Positions 35,475-47,125 are shown, counted from the stretch's first letter. The stretch: 64,000 nt of DNA from Catonia carolina (GCA_035578175.1 JAQMRL010000003.1:94285969-94349968), one strand, 5' to 3'. A program made the numbers and translations. Notes: a model not told the origin generated them from the sequence alone.

Positions 35475-35823
35475 GTCAAATCTATGTAATGTATATTACA
35501 TAGATTCATTCCTGTCTATTCATGTTTCTATTTGTTTTGTTTGTTGATGATGATTATTTATGTGTATGTAATAGATGACTTACCAGTCGACGTCGGTATA
35601 CCTGTCAGATGTGAGTTGTTTATAATTTGTTTTTTTGTAAATTTTAGAAGATTTGTTGTTTTATTTTTGATCTTTCCTTTTGTCTCTTTCTTGGCCTTTG
35701 ACTAATTTTGTTATATTTGTTTGATGATTTCTTGTTGATGAATTCTTCCTTTTTGTTTATTATTTTAATTTCTTTCCCAAATATTATATTATTGAATTTA
35801 TTTATTGAAATTTTTCATTAAGT

Positions 35824-35841
35824 ATCCTGGTCACGGCACCA
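35824..35841 (-). promoter_or_regulatory. Primer binding site for tRNA-His, copy 2
   Basis: The same 18 bases as in copy 1, four A residues after LTR 3. Confidence 0.8.
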
Positions 35842-35845
35842 TTTT

Positions 35846-36367
35846 TGTCCCAGAGGTTCGTAAATAAAATTTTCAAATTATTTTAATCTCTTCAAAATTC
35901 AAGGTTCTTTATTAAAATTTCTTAATAAATATTATAAAATCCTTAAAATTATTAAAATCTTTAAAATCTTTTAAAATGTGTTAAAAATCCTTGAAAATCT
36001 GTTCCACCAAATCTTCTAAAATTGTTTATTATCTCTCAATAATATTATTTAAAATTCGAAAACTTTTTCTATTTTAAAAAACTGTAAATCGCATCTCATT
36101 CCTTAAAAGTTTTAAAATAGAATGAATTAACAATCCATTTTATTTCATTAAATAATATGTTCTTTTTTTTTTTTTTTCTTTTAAATGTTTTTTTTTTTAT
36201 TATTATTCTCGTGGCTCGCATCTGAAGGTGGTAAATCATCTGTTGTTTATATTGAGTGTGTGAATGTGTATGTTTATGTATGTTTATGTTATGCGTGAGC
36301 GTATTTAGTTTGTCATTTGTATGTACGTATGCGTTATTGTTTGTGTGTATAAGTGTCTCCTATTACA
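35846..36367 (-). repeat. Gypsy LTR 3 (5' LTR of array)
   Basis: 522 bp, longer than the others because of extended poly-T tracts (from about 36162 and 36188). It is followed by GGTC, the right target duplication. Confidence 0.95.
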
Positions 36368-36599
36368 GGTCTTACCAATCTAATCTCAAAAGCCTCTATT
36401 CTAAACTTCTGCTGAGTAATATGGGTCTTACATTCTAGACCGTACATTAAAAATGGTAGAAAAAAGGTAAGATAAAACTCTTAAACGCTCTCTTTCTACA
36501 ATTTCCGAGAAACATTTTACTTAAGAGTGTATACCAGCCTTTAATACGTTTTTAACTTAATTTCTGCCTATGATGCTGAATAACATTCATATACCCAGA

Positions 36600-37225
36600 C
36601 CAGAGTGGTACGATATCTTGGCTTAAGGCTTGACAGGCGAAAAACTAGGAAGCATCATTTGCATACAAAACATTTAGTACTTAACAGCCGTCAGAAGCTG
36701 CTCTCCGCTTAATAAACCCTCGATCAAAATTAAACGTCCGTCCCAAAATGTTAATACACAAAACCCTTTTGAAACAAATCTGGACTTACGGTGTTCAGCT
36801 TTTTGGAGTAGCGGCATAGAGTAAGTTAAAGTCGATCCAGACCTTTCAATCAAAATTCTTAAGACTTTCTTCTGGTGCTCATTTTTATGTAAGCAATAAA
36901 ACCCTCCACAATGATTTTAACATTCGGACGGTGTGGGAACAAACCGCGTCTTTCTGCAGTAAATTTAAAGAACGACTAGATGATCATCCAAACCAACTAG
37001 CCCGAGAACTAGCGATAAAAAACTTCCCAAATGTGCGACTCTGAAGCGAAAATGGAGTAGAGACTCTTGGTATGAATATTGAACATCAGTATTTATAAAC
37101 GGAGAATGTACCGCTGGGTATTATTCTCCTTAAAATAAAATTTCCCGACGCCATTTAAATATAATTAATCATATACAGGAATTAGGCAGCTCAATAAATA
37201 TACCGTAATAAAAATTAAAAAAGTC
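36600..37225 (+). mobile_element. LINE fragment, Jockey-like, family J2, copy 1
   Basis: Broken frames encode the end of a Jockey-type ORF2: YLGLRLDRR, then IWTYGVQLFG, KTLHNDFNIRTVWE, and FKERLDDHPNQLARELAIKN. The 3' UTR ends in TACCGTAATAAAAATTAAA. Several frameshifts and stops are present. Two further copies of the same tail lie at 53173-53435 and 58690-59185. It is 5'-truncated, which is usual for LINEs. Confidence 0.75.
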
Positions 37226-37565
37226 TGCCTCGTGATTTCATTTAAGAGTTTGTTTCAAATAAACAAACTAATGAACTTGTTCTAAGATTTTGTCATCCAA
37301 ACAAACTACATTGCTTCTGACTACTTATAAAAATAACGTTCCATACTGCTTAATTAAACATATAGGTATTATTTTAACTTAATTTAAAAAAGTAAACTAC
37401 TGTAATTATTTCATTTCACCCAATCGATTTTGAATTTACAGAACCTATTTTTAAAAATTATAGAAAGATAATTATTATTTCATTAATTAATACAAAAAAC
37501 AACCACCTATTATTTACAACAGATACCGTACATAAAAATAGGCAAGCCTACTTGATGCTAAGTAT

Positions 37566-37985
37566 CAGACAAGCATCTTTTTTTATATATATTTTTTTAA
37601 TGCATAATCTGTTATATAACAATAATGCAACTTATCGATTAGATTTAACTCATGAAAAAATTACAACCCATTGGTGTAATTAACAAACTATAACATTAAA
37701 ACATATTATACTATTCTTAATTATTATTATTTACAATCAAAATTAGATAAATAGTGTTTTTTTTATAAAATAATGAAGACCAAAACCTCCTTTAAAACGA
37801 AGAAAAACAAAATGAGAAGTAATAAATACGCACATGATTCCCAAATATTTGTACACCGAACTTTACTGGAGATAATTAAAAATATTCATTCAGTTATTTA
37901 CAACATTCACACTCTAACACGACAGTCATCTGCAGAATGATAAAATTATATTATTTACAAAAAATCATAATTTTTTAAATACAGC
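37566..37985 (-). mobile_element. LINE 3' UTR fragment, family J1, copy 1
   Basis: On the minus strand it matches the 3' UTR that follows the coding fragment at 55759-56034. Shared marks are GACTGTCGTGTTAGAGTGTG, GGAATCATGTGC, TTAAAGGAGGTTTTGG, TACACCAATGGGTTGTAATT and the end AGATTATGCATT. No coding part remains. Confidence 0.7.
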
Positions 37986-38319
37986 AAAATCTGCAATTTA
38001 TTCTTACCCAGAATAATAAGCAGATTAGTTTGCTTTATCCGTGACATGACCAAAGAAAACCTCTCAATAAAGGAACTTAAGAAATTTATTCTCTTTGTTA
38101 TATTATTAACATTTTAAAATCAGTCCAGAGAGTATTCGTTTCAGTCGGTGAGTGTCGTTCCATTTATCTAAAAGTGAGATGGCGAGACGATTTTCGTGAT
38201 TCAAGTCCTCTTTGGTATTTAGTACTGAATGTGTGTATTTCTAGTTAAATTGTAGGAGTGTTTAAATATCTGTATACAACTTAACAAATAAAGCCGTTAA
38301 TCAATATCTATCAAATCTG

Positions 38320-38790
38320 ATGCCGACTGATGCCACTGACTATTCGCTCTGGTAAAATGACTAAACGTATGAAGCAAACCAAACAACCTGTGCCGTTTCT
38401 TCGAAACAATGACGGTACTTGGTCTAAGATTGACGAAGAACGAGCTGAACTGTTCGCCAGTTACCTAGCAAACCTATTTAAACCTTTCCCACCTGAAGAA
38501 AATCAAATGGTCAAAATGAAATCAAAGAGTCTCTCGAGTCAACTTTTCAAATGGCGTTTCCGGATCGTCCCACAAAAATATCAGAAGTGAAGAAGTTTAT
38601 TCAAAATGTCAACTTCAAAAAACTCCAGGCTTTGATCTCATTATAGGAAAAATCCTGAAAGAGCTTCTTGAAATATTATAATTAATAACTATCATATTTA
38701 ACGCCATTCTCTGTCTAGAATACCTTCCCGATCAATAGAAAATTGGTCAAATAATCGTCATTCAAAATCTAACAGCTTAGTTAAAAGTTT
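38320..38790 (+). mobile_element. LINE ORF2 fragment (endonuclease-RT linker and RT start)
   Basis: The frame at 38330-38590 holds RNNDGTWSKIDEERAELFAS, a hallmark of the segment just before reverse transcriptase in Jockey-type LINEs. After a frame change it continues with ISEVKKFIQNVNFKKL and LITIIFNAILCLEYLPDQ, the first reverse transcriptase blocks, interrupted by stops. This is an internal piece only and is certainly non-functional. Confidence 0.75.
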
Positions 38791-38799
38791 AATTTGATT

Positions 38800-39670
38800 T
38801 GTTAATATCTATGTTGTAATAATAATATTAATAATAATAATAGGAATATTACAGTATTGACAAAAAATAGTTTTGGTTTCAATTAAAAGAGACTTTTTGT
38901 GTAAATATAACTAATTGCTTACCGACAACTACAACCCTAATTTTACACTCGCGTTTGATAAGTTAAAAAGTAATTAATTAACTAAAAATACCGATGTGAA
39001 GGAAGATTATAAAATCTTGGCATCTTATTCTGAGAAATAAGTTGTAAGTTTTTGATAAACTATATATTTTTGTTTTATGCATTGAAGAAATAAAAGAGGT
39101 TAAGTAACTTATCGATTATTGAAGTCCATGTGAAAACCACTATTTTAGTTTTAACAACTCCTTGAGAAAGAAATATTTACACCGAATTATTAAATAATCC
39201 GAAATCAAGGATACACTTTCAAACTCGGTCAAACACAAGATCTTGACCATATTTTTATTATTATAAAGTTACTTAAAACTATTAAAAACAACACATGAAG
39301 GTAGAACAAATATTTACAACGAAGAAACCATTTTTATATGCCACCGACTGTCTACTGCGTTTCAATTTTTTTAAACGTTCCACAGTCAATTCTATGTGGT
39401 ATGTGTAAAATACAGCATGCAATAGAAGCACCTGCTTATTTATAGTTGGCATAGAAATTGAAAGCAAAGTACATATCTAATTAAATGACTTATATATGGT
39501 ATATTTAGAACACACATTTTTTGGCTTGCTATCAAAATGTAGACTTCCTGTTAAGATAAAAAAAAGTTTTAACAATTATCTTCAAAACATTGTTTTAATT
39601 TGCAAAATACATTTTAATACCAAATCATTCAATGAAATCCGTAAAAAACATTTTTTTATATAACAAGATA
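38800..39670. other. Intergenic DNA, nothing recognised
   Basis: AT-rich sequence with no supported feature. Confidence 0.45.
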
Positions 39671-39673
39671 AAA

Positions 39674-40300
39674 TTTTTTTTTCATATAACTTTTTATTTA
39701 ATGCATAATCTGTTATAAATAACAATAAATGCAACTTATCAATTAGACACAACTCATGAAAAAATTACAACCCACTTTTTTTTTTTTTTTTTTTTTTTTT
39801 TTTATTTAACGTCCGACAACCCACTGGTGTAATTAACAAATTATATCATGAAAACATTTCATACTGTTCTTAATTAATATTTACAATCAAAATTTTATAG
39901 TGATTTTTAAATAAATAAACAAAATAAATAAATAAATAAATAAATATAAAATAAAAAATAACCAAAACCTCCTTTAAAACGAAAAACAAATAAGAAGTAA
40001 TAAATAATAAGCACATGATTCCGAACATATGTACACCTAACTTTTCCAAAAATAATTCGAAACGTTCATTCAGTAATTTACAACATTCACACTCAAACAC
40101 GACAGTCATCTACAAAACACTAACATTATATTATTTACAACTTTAAAATCACACTATCAGAATCGCCCTGGGAGATCCAGTACTGTAGCACGTTTTAGCC
40201 TATTGACATCATTACTGTTGTCTAAGAGATTCAGTCAGTGCTAAGTGATTTACGTGGTTGTTTAGACGTTCGATGTATTTACAAGACAAAATAACGTAAA
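39674..40300 (-). mobile_element. LINE 3' end, family J1, copy 2
   Basis: On the minus strand a short coding end (CKYIERLNNHVNHLAL, from about 40300) precedes the J1 3' UTR and an A-rich end at 39674. It is collinear with 55990-56490. A 40-bp retroinsertion (39776-39815) and an AAAT-rich stretch at 39905-39945 interrupt it. Confidence 0.75.
39776..39815 (-). mobile_element. Micro-insertion: last 12 bases of a SINE plus poly-A
   Basis: On the minus strand CGGACGTTAAAT is followed by 28 A residues. An exact 9-bp duplication ACAACCCAC flanks it (39767-39775 and 39816-39824). CGGACGTTAAA is the terminal sequence of family B SINEs, so this is an extremely 5'-truncated SINE insertion into LINE J1. 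Confidence 0.8.
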
Positions 40301-40404
40301 ATTGATTTCTTTCAGATTTTCCTCTACATTTAGGAAAAATCTAACGTCCCACTAAACTTGTAAAATATATTGTTATCATTCTATACTTTGATACGATATC
40401 TGAA

Positions 40405-40500
40405 CCTACTCTTAGATCGCCAACTTACATGGAAAAATCATATCCACAAGAGAACAATTAGACGTAAAATCCCGTCATTGGTATTGACTTTTGGGAAATA
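40405..40500 (+). mobile_element. LINE reverse-transcriptase fragment
   Basis: One plus-strand frame reads LLLDRQLTWKNHIHKRTIRR, the conserved block after the palm in Jockey-type reverse transcriptases. It is short and ends where the adjacent SINE begins. Confidence 0.6.
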
Positions 40501-40502
40501 AA

Positions 40503-40590
40503 TACGTTACAAAAAATTCATTTCATCATTCACCGTCTGCATTAGCAGCAATTTGCAAAACAGTCGGACGTTAAACTTAAAAAAAAAACG
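40503..40590 (+). mobile_element. 5'-truncated SINE (family B, young)
   Basis: From ACGTTACAAAAAATTC to CGGACGTTAAAC plus an A run. Compared with the minus strand of 62930-63010, I count one mismatch in about 75 bases. Such closeness marks recent activity. Confidence 0.8.
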
Positions 40591-40722
40591 AAAGCCTTAA
40601 AATTCTAACATTAAAAATATAGATAGATTCCAGTCAAATCCTCATCGCTATTTATATAAGAATCCACATTAAAACATCTGTTTTTTAATCCCCTTTGTGA
40701 TTTTTTATTTTAATTTTTGCCC

Positions 40723-41110
40723 ATAACAGAAAAGAGGAGTGTCAAATTATTTACACATAATCTGTTCGTTGCAGGGCTAAAATAAATAATTCTGTTCCTT
40801 ATCACATGGTCAGCCAATTAAATGGCTGAATCGTTTAAGAACAGAAAAGGTAGAGGTGCAGAAGACACTCATCAGAGTTGTCTCCTCTGAAAGTAATGAA
40901 TTTTATTATACAACCAGACCCTGTGGTGAATGAAGTGAAGGTGTCATCTGCAGAGTAGAAAGTATGTGCTTTTCAGAGAGCCCGGCATGCTGACTAGCGT
41001 AATTTTCAACTCAGTGAGGAAGGCATTTGTAAACCACCTCATTCCTCGTTTTACTTAGTAAAACCTTTACAGGTTCAAACCAGCCTTTTGGCTGATGACC
41101 TAAACAACAA
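40723..41110 (-). repeat. Repeat family A, copy 3
   Basis: In reverse orientation it has all family A blocks from the CATAACAG end to AACAACAAC. A possible 10-bp duplication ATTTTAATTT lies near both ends (about 40708 and 41117). Confidence 0.8.
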
Positions 41111-41114
41111 CACC

Positions 41115-41555
41115 AATTTTAATTTAAAACAGTGGTGTTGTAATCTTTACTGGGCTTCACTAAAGTTCCTCAGTCAAGACAAAAACAGTGCATTACATAC
41201 GTACAGCTTAAATACTTCTGGTTACGTATATACTACAGTTGTAGTTGTAACTAAATAAAATCAAAACAAATTGCAGTCAAAACTATCAGAAAAATGTTGA
41301 ATATATCCTGGTATATAAGCAGTAAATCCATTTTTCAAAATCTTAACTTAAAAACAGTAAAACAATTAAAATTTTTAGAATAGATTATAAGACACATAAA
41401 AAGTTAGTCGGGATTAAAATATTACACAATAGTTTAAATCTAAATTCAGCGTAACATTCTCTGCATTTTATTTAATTTTTTTCGTAATCTACAAAGAGAT
41501 CAAAGTCGATTAAAGTTTAACTTCCTTTAGTTTTTCGAAAAAATTAAAATGTACA
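41115..41555. other. Intergenic DNA, nothing recognised
   Basis: No supported features. Confidence 0.45.
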
Positions 41556-41560
41556 GTGCC

Positions 41561-41725
41561 ACCTCCATGGGCAATTGGTTAGTATGCTACGCTCCAAAGC
41601 GTGTTCTATTCTCGGTTAGAACTTGAAAAATTATTAAACGTTCAAACACGTCGTTCCTAAACCCAAATTATTCATGATGACCAAGATGTTGTTACTTTTG
41701 ACATTTTTGGTAAACTGAAAACAAA
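41561..41725 (+). mobile_element. Degraded tRNA-derived SINE (family B variant)
   Basis: The head CACCTCCATGGGCAATTGGTTAG and a decayed B box are followed by AACGTTCAAACACGTCGTTCC and a GATGACCAAGATGTTG segment. It resembles the copy at 17509-17690. Confidence 0.6.
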
Positions 41726-41729
41726 GTGA

Positions 41730-42335
41730 ACAGGTTGTAATATGACAGTAACTGAAAGAAAACTACCTACTACATAACCAATAAGCCTTGGCACTATCAT
41801 ATATATAATTATTATTATTATTTAAATATAAAGGGATATCTGTACGTTCATTCATACATTTAATATATTATGTTATTGAAAAGAAATTACTGAAAGATAC
41901 CTATTTATTGTTTCAAATGATACAAATTATTTGTGTAAAAGTATTTGACTGTTATTGTTGAGAATGTACTCGTATTTTGTTACTCAGAATTTGGCTGATG
42001 TTTCTGAATGTTGTAACTGTTCTGACCATGAATATGATAGTTGTAGTTTTAAAAAATCAACGTAAGCCTACTTTTGTTTTGTATTATTTTCAGTTACCTA
42101 AAAATAGTATGTGGCGATTGTAGAATATAATCTTTGTTTATTAACATATTTAAATTTGTCAGGTAACACAGTAAAACATAATTTTAACATTTTGCATAAT
42201 TATTTCAAACATAGTTTTAGAACACATTAAAAATATTTTAATTAAACACATTCCGTTAATTTGAATTATATTTTAGCTTACTCGCAATCTAGCTATAATT
42301 TCTTATACTAGCCTACCAACTAATTGGCAAATTAC
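41730..42335. other. Intergenic DNA, nothing recognised
   Basis: No supported features. Confidence 0.45.
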
Positions 42336-42337
42336 AA

Positions 42338-42375
42338 GACCTGTCCGGGAATCGAACCTGGAACCTCTGGTGGAG
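42338..42375 (-). mobile_element. Fragment of a SINE tRNA-like head
   Basis: On the minus strand ACCAGAGGTTCCAGGTTCGA and then TTCCCGGACAGGTC form a B-box region like that of family B SINEs. Neither the A box nor the tail is preserved. Confidence 0.45.
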
Positions 42376-42379
42376 AGTA

Positions 42380-43040
42380 AATATTACAATAGAATACTTA
42401 GTTTATATACCTGGAATTTAAATAATATTCACGTTTCATAACTTCATGAAGCTAAAAAGTAATTTTTAGTACAACATCCATCGATTCTTTAGAATGTAGA
42501 GAACCAAACGGTAGTTTCTTAGGTTAAAAACGTAATTAGTTGTTAAATAGTTCAGGATTGTAAAAACCATTCGTTAAAAGTTCAAGAATAGTTGCAATAA
42601 ATCTAACTTATTTTGTTATGATAAATTTAAATCCTATGATTTTAAGTGAATTTTGAAAAACTCATTTTTTAGAAATATTAGATTATCAATTTAAAGTATT
42701 GATACTATCGACAGCTTTTTAAGATTTATTGAATAATAATAATAAAATATTTTGAGAGTTAATCAAGGTCTCATGACAATATAAATACAAAATTTATTAA
42801 ATATTTGTTTGTAAAACACTGATAAAAACGTATTTTTGCAAACAGAAATCAATATACATTTCAAACCTATTCACGCTGTTGAATTTTATAAATACACAAT
42901 CTGAAAGAAAAAAATATCAAAATGGAAGTTTTCCATTTGCAAGAAGAATATTTAACAATCAAATTTAAAAGGGGGATTAAAAGTGTTTTCCACATGTATT
43001 TTTATCTGCAGAGTGTATGATGGTGAAGTGCAATATAGTA
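42380..43040. other. Intergenic DNA, nothing recognised
   Basis: No supported features. Confidence 0.45.
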
Positions 43041-43049
43041 GTAAAACAG

Positions 43050-43340
43050 CTATACACGTTGGTAGGTGTACAGTAACAAAAGTGCTGTGATAGTTGATAC
43101 AACCGATGATGTACTTGAGCGTACTACGTTGTATGTACTTGCGCTGATATACGCTGGTGCTTTCAGCTGGTGTGTGAGCGCGCGCACCTGGTAGGGCTTA
43201 AAAACCACGACCCGGCCATTACGCGCTAAGCCCCTTGTTTCACTAAGCCGCTCGCATACGCACCAGAACACCTTACAACGAGAGTACGACGAAGAAAGAA
43301 GATAGTGTTGTAGTAAAACAGAACGAGAGGGAAACGACGA
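43050..43340. other. GC-richer patch, unidentified
   Basis: Markedly more GC-rich than its surroundings, with GAGCGCGCGCACC, CGACCCGGCC and GCCGCTCGCATACGC. The 73-residue minus frame has no domain. It might be a promoter or 5' UTR of an unseen gene, or a worn GC-rich repeat. Confidence 0.25.
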
Positions 43341-43349
43341 ATGAGAATG

Positions 43350-44045
43350 GAGTTACTCAATCCGAACTCGCAAACGTTTCTGTTCACTCAATTCAGTACG
43401 CTTTTATAAATTACAACTTGCACTAAGTACTTCTAATAACACTACCCTGTGCACTTCCTTCACTTAAAATAAAATTTAATTAATCTTTCAGCAGTAGCTA
43501 ACGTTCAACTAATGCTTATTAATTTGTTATTTCAGTTAGAAAACAATAAATTAATTAATTAGTAAGCGTATAATTGAATTTCCTATCCAAAGTATTTTAA
43601 AAATTATTTGTTTATATCTAGCGAACTCAGCAAGCAAATTTGTTTTTAAGATTTATTGTTATAATATTTTACAATCTCTATATACACTAAAACACAGGTA
43701 CACATAAAATTTAAAAGAATACACATTTCAATCGTTATGAGAATACAAATAAAATTATCGTTTAATATATGAGAACAAAACGCAGCAACGGTAGAGCGAA
43801 TTTTATCACACAATAACAAATACATCAATAAACCAAATTCAATTTTTAGATTTTATTAGGAAAATAATGCTACAAATGTTTATTTATTATTGCAGTGCAA
43901 GTTAGAGCAGTTAAAAAAATACAAATTTAATGGTAATTGTCCTAAAATTTTAAATTATTTCACAATACCGACGTAATATGAACCTAAATAATTGGTACTT
44001 CCGCAAGAATTATTTTTCTAGAGGTGAAAAATTATGTAATGCTAA
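43350..44045. other. Intergenic DNA, nothing recognised
   Basis: No supported features. Confidence 0.45.
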
Positions 44046-44051
44046 CAGTTT

Positions 44052-44448
44052 TACAACCCATAACAGGCAGGTGAGGTGTTAAAATTATTCGCACTCGACC
44101 TACTAGTTCCAGGGCTACAAAACATAGTTCTTTTTCTTATCCCATGGTCAGCCACTGACTGAAGCATTTAAGGACAGAAGAAATAGAGGTGTAAAAAGAC
44201 ACTAGTCAGAGTTATCTACATTGAGAGTAATGATTTTCATTACACAGCCAGACCCTGCATTGAATTATGTGAAGGCATCATTTGCAGGTTGGAAAGAGAT
44301 GCTTTTTAGAGGGCCAAGCATGCTGATAAGGATACATTTCAACTTAGTGAGGAATGGATGGTAAACCACTTCAATCCTTATTTTACTCAGTGAAAGCTTC
44401 TAGAGGTTCAAACCAGCCGTTTGCTTGATGACCTAAAGACAACAGTAT
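44052..44448 (-). repeat. Repeat family A, copy 4
   Basis: In reverse orientation, from CATAACAGGCAGGTG through the family blocks to ATGACCTAAAGACAAC. It is more diverged than copies 1-3. Confidence 0.75.
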
Positions 44449-44489
44449 TAAATTTTATATTTTCATACCTGTTAATATTTGGGCCAGAA

Positions 44490-44708
44490 CGTGATGGAAG
44501 TAGATAGAGTTGACGACCCACGATAGACTGGAAGGAATATGAGAGAGCTTTGGGTAAAAAAATATATAAAGATTTCACGGAGTTGATGATTCTGGGAGAT
44601 AGAGTTGGGAATTTTGAAGATTTAAAGAAGCCTGACGTTCCAAGCAAGAAGGGAGAATTAACAAAGAAATACCTGCAAGTTTATAAAATTTTCAGGAATA
44701 CATCCTAA
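44490..44708 (+). pseudogene. Unidentified coding remnant
   Basis: After a short piece in another frame (MEVDRVDDPR), a 65-codon open frame (about 44514-44708) encodes a charged, lysine- and glutamate-rich peptide containing DWKEYERALGKKIYKDFTEL and DRVGNFEDLKKPDVPSKKGE. The composition looks like real protein rather than AT noise, and the frame change suggests decay. I do not recognise the family. It directly follows family A copy 4. Confidence 0.3.
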
Positions 44709-45097
44709 CCGACTGATAGATAATTATTTGTCATCTTATAAACTATCTGTAACCCATTTTTGACTCGATGTTTACAACGTTCTTCGAGTTGGGACTTCAT
44801 AAGCAATAGTTTTGGGTAAACGTAAAAATCGGTAGTATTTTTCTATCATTCGTTGATACTTTTTACCTTATTTTTAATGACTACACATAGGTTATATTGT
44901 TAATATTTTACATTTTGCAAGAAAAAGTCGAGTAAGTTTTTCATACCACATTATTTTCATGATTAAAACTATTTCGTTAAAGTTTTCCACAAAATATTAT
45001 AATAATAATGAAATGTAAGTATTTTAAATTTCACGGATCTAAAAACTGAAGTCTTAAATCTTAAAACTGAAGTGGTGCTTCGCTGAAGTAATCAGAT

Positions 45098-45492
45098 TTG
45101 TTGTTGTTGTTTAAGTCATCACCTGAAAGGCTAGTGAACCTCTACAGGTTTTTTTAAATAAAATGAGGCGTGAGGTGGTTTACCTAACGATCCTCACTGA
45201 GTTTGAAAAGAATACTTATCAGCATGCCAGGCTTTCTGAAAAACACATATTTTCCACCCTGTAAATTATATCTTCACTTTATTCACCACCAGGTCTTTTT
45301 ATAATGAAATTCTTTACTGTCAGTAGAAATAAATCTGATTATTGCCTTTTAGACTTCTACCTCTTCTGTTCTTATATGGTTCAAACAGAATTGGCTGACC
45401 ATTATGATAAGAAAATGAACAATTTTTTGCAGCCCTGGAACTAACAGATTGAGCGCAATTAATTAAACACTCGACCAGTCTGTTATGGACAC
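45098..45492 (+). repeat. Repeat family A, copy 5
   Basis: From TTGTTGTTGTTTAAGTCATC through GTGAACCTCTACAGG, GGTGGTTTACC and TTCTGTTCTTATATGG to CTGTTATGGAC. Clearly the same family, moderately diverged. Confidence 0.75.
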
Positions 45493-45577
45493 AATAAGGT
45501 TTAATACATTATTAAATGTTTATTTTTAAAAAGTATCTTTCATAAGTGGTAAAAAATCGAGTAGGGTTAAGAAATAA

Positions 45578-45614
45578 TCATTTTCAAAATGATTCATTAT
45601 CATTTTGAAAATGA
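45578..45614. repeat. Perfect hairpin, 15-bp arms
   Basis: Arms TCATTTTCAAAATGA and TCATTTTGAAAATGA with a 7-nt loop. Each arm is itself nearly palindromic. No flanking target duplication is obvious. Confidence 0.6.
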
Positions 45615-45619
45615 AAAAA

Positions 45620-47120
45620 AATTGACACTAAACAATATGGTGTACATGTATAAGCGATGGCCCCAATACACGACGATAGAGATTTTATCAGTAAAAATCC
45701 TCTAGAGGAAAAAACAGTTCTCCAGAAATCCCTAAAATTTAAAATACTTATATTTCAATATTAATACAATATTTTGTATAAAAATTTAACGAAATAGTTT
45801 TTTTTAATCATGGAAATACTGGACATGTTTGCCAACAATTTTAGCTTAGTAGTTTGGGGAAATATAAAGTACCGAACGTTAGCGCACACTGTAGGAATAG
45901 AAATGACAAAAGGAAAAGAAGTGTAGAAATGGAATTATCATAGTACTTAGAAACTGACAGAGTGTTTGTAACAACAGATTTTTCATGGTTATTTTTTACT
46001 CCTATAAACATTACGGAATGAATCAATAGTTCCATAATTATATTTATGTGTTTAGTAGATAGAATTTTGTAAAGCATTTATTTTATTACAATGCCAAATG
46101 TATATATAAGCTTTGTATATGAGCAAATCGTGTCATAAAGTTAAAGAACTGAGAGTCAGGTTTAAAAAAGAACCGACCACATTCCTGGACGACTATTTAC
46201 AAACGGCACAGTTCGATACATTACCCAACCAAGTTCTTTATGTTTTCTCATTTCCCTCTGTCCATTTAATCCGTTTCGATCCCCTTCACCCCTCACCATC
46301 TTCAGAGGTAAATACCTCATTTCCTTTCTCCTTCTCATTTTCTTTTTCCAAAATGGCTTCGGTTGTAATGTTTAATAGCCCTTCCATTGCGTGTACTTTT
46401 CTCCCTCACCCGACGTTTTTCCAGCCTTACAAATTATATGCTTTAGCAGTTAGTCTCGTACATCTTTCTTTTTGATCGCATGCATTTTCTTTAATCTTTG
46501 TACATTACGGTTCACTACTTCTTTTTTATTACCCTACATAAAACTTAAAAAACATGCTTTGTAATTCTCTTAAAAAATACAAAAAAACTTTTGTGGAAAG
46601 TATTCATGCAAAAATGCAGCGTGTCTGACATGAATAGAGCTATAGCTAAAAGACCGCATCGGAGAATACGACGCGATTGATTTAAGAATATTTAAGATGG
46701 CGAAAAATAAAATTATTCTCCTATTCCAAATTGTTCTGCAAAACTGGTTAATTTTGACTGGAAAGTTAGCCTAGAACAATGACAATAACCAACATTAATA
46801 ATTACAAGTCTACTTAACTGAAATCATGCGCGTCTTAATTAACTTCGGTTAATTAACTTTAGTTGTTTAGTGGGTATTAAACCATTATAACAGATAAGTA
46901 ATATTTATTAAAAACTGGAAACACTAAATCTTGAAAAATCGGAGTAATTTTTACAAATGCCTGCCTGAAAGACTAGTTGATTCGTAAAGTAAGTCAATTA
47001 GTAAACAATACTGTAAAAGTTACATTTTATAATGTTTTTACATTAAAAATAAAAACAAATTATAAAGAATATGTAATCTTCAAATACTGCGATTAAGCAG
47101 TATTTCAGTAACAATCGACT
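45620..47120. other. Intergenic DNA, nothing recognised
   Basis: The 120-residue open frame at 46113-46475 is pyrimidine-rich low complexity without a domain. No gene supported. Confidence 0.45.
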
Positions 47121-47125
47121 TGCTG

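Larger units (their letters stand above)
24912..36367 (-). mobile_element. Tandem Ty3/gypsy-type LTR retrotransposon array
   Basis: Two internal regions and three LTRs are arranged LTR-internal-LTR-internal-LTR, all on the minus strand, with a repeat period of about 5466 bp. The outer ends have the single 4-bp duplication GGTC (24908-24911 and 36368-36371). No flanking DNA separates the copies, so the central LTR is shared. Gene order is gag, protease, reverse transcriptase, RNase H, integrase, the Ty3/gypsy (Metaviridae) order. The encoded proteins of the two copies differ at one residue (Gln/Leu at pol position 463), and the LTRs differ mainly in homopolymer lengths. The likely origin is one insertion followed by LTR-LTR unequal exchange, or recombination of a circular copy into a resident element. 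An assembly artefact is possible but less likely given the copy-specific differences. Confidence 0.93.

Noticed and set aside
46113..46475. 120-residue open frame
   Set aside because: Low-complexity Phe/Ser-rich translation of a pyrimidine tract with no domain or splice context.
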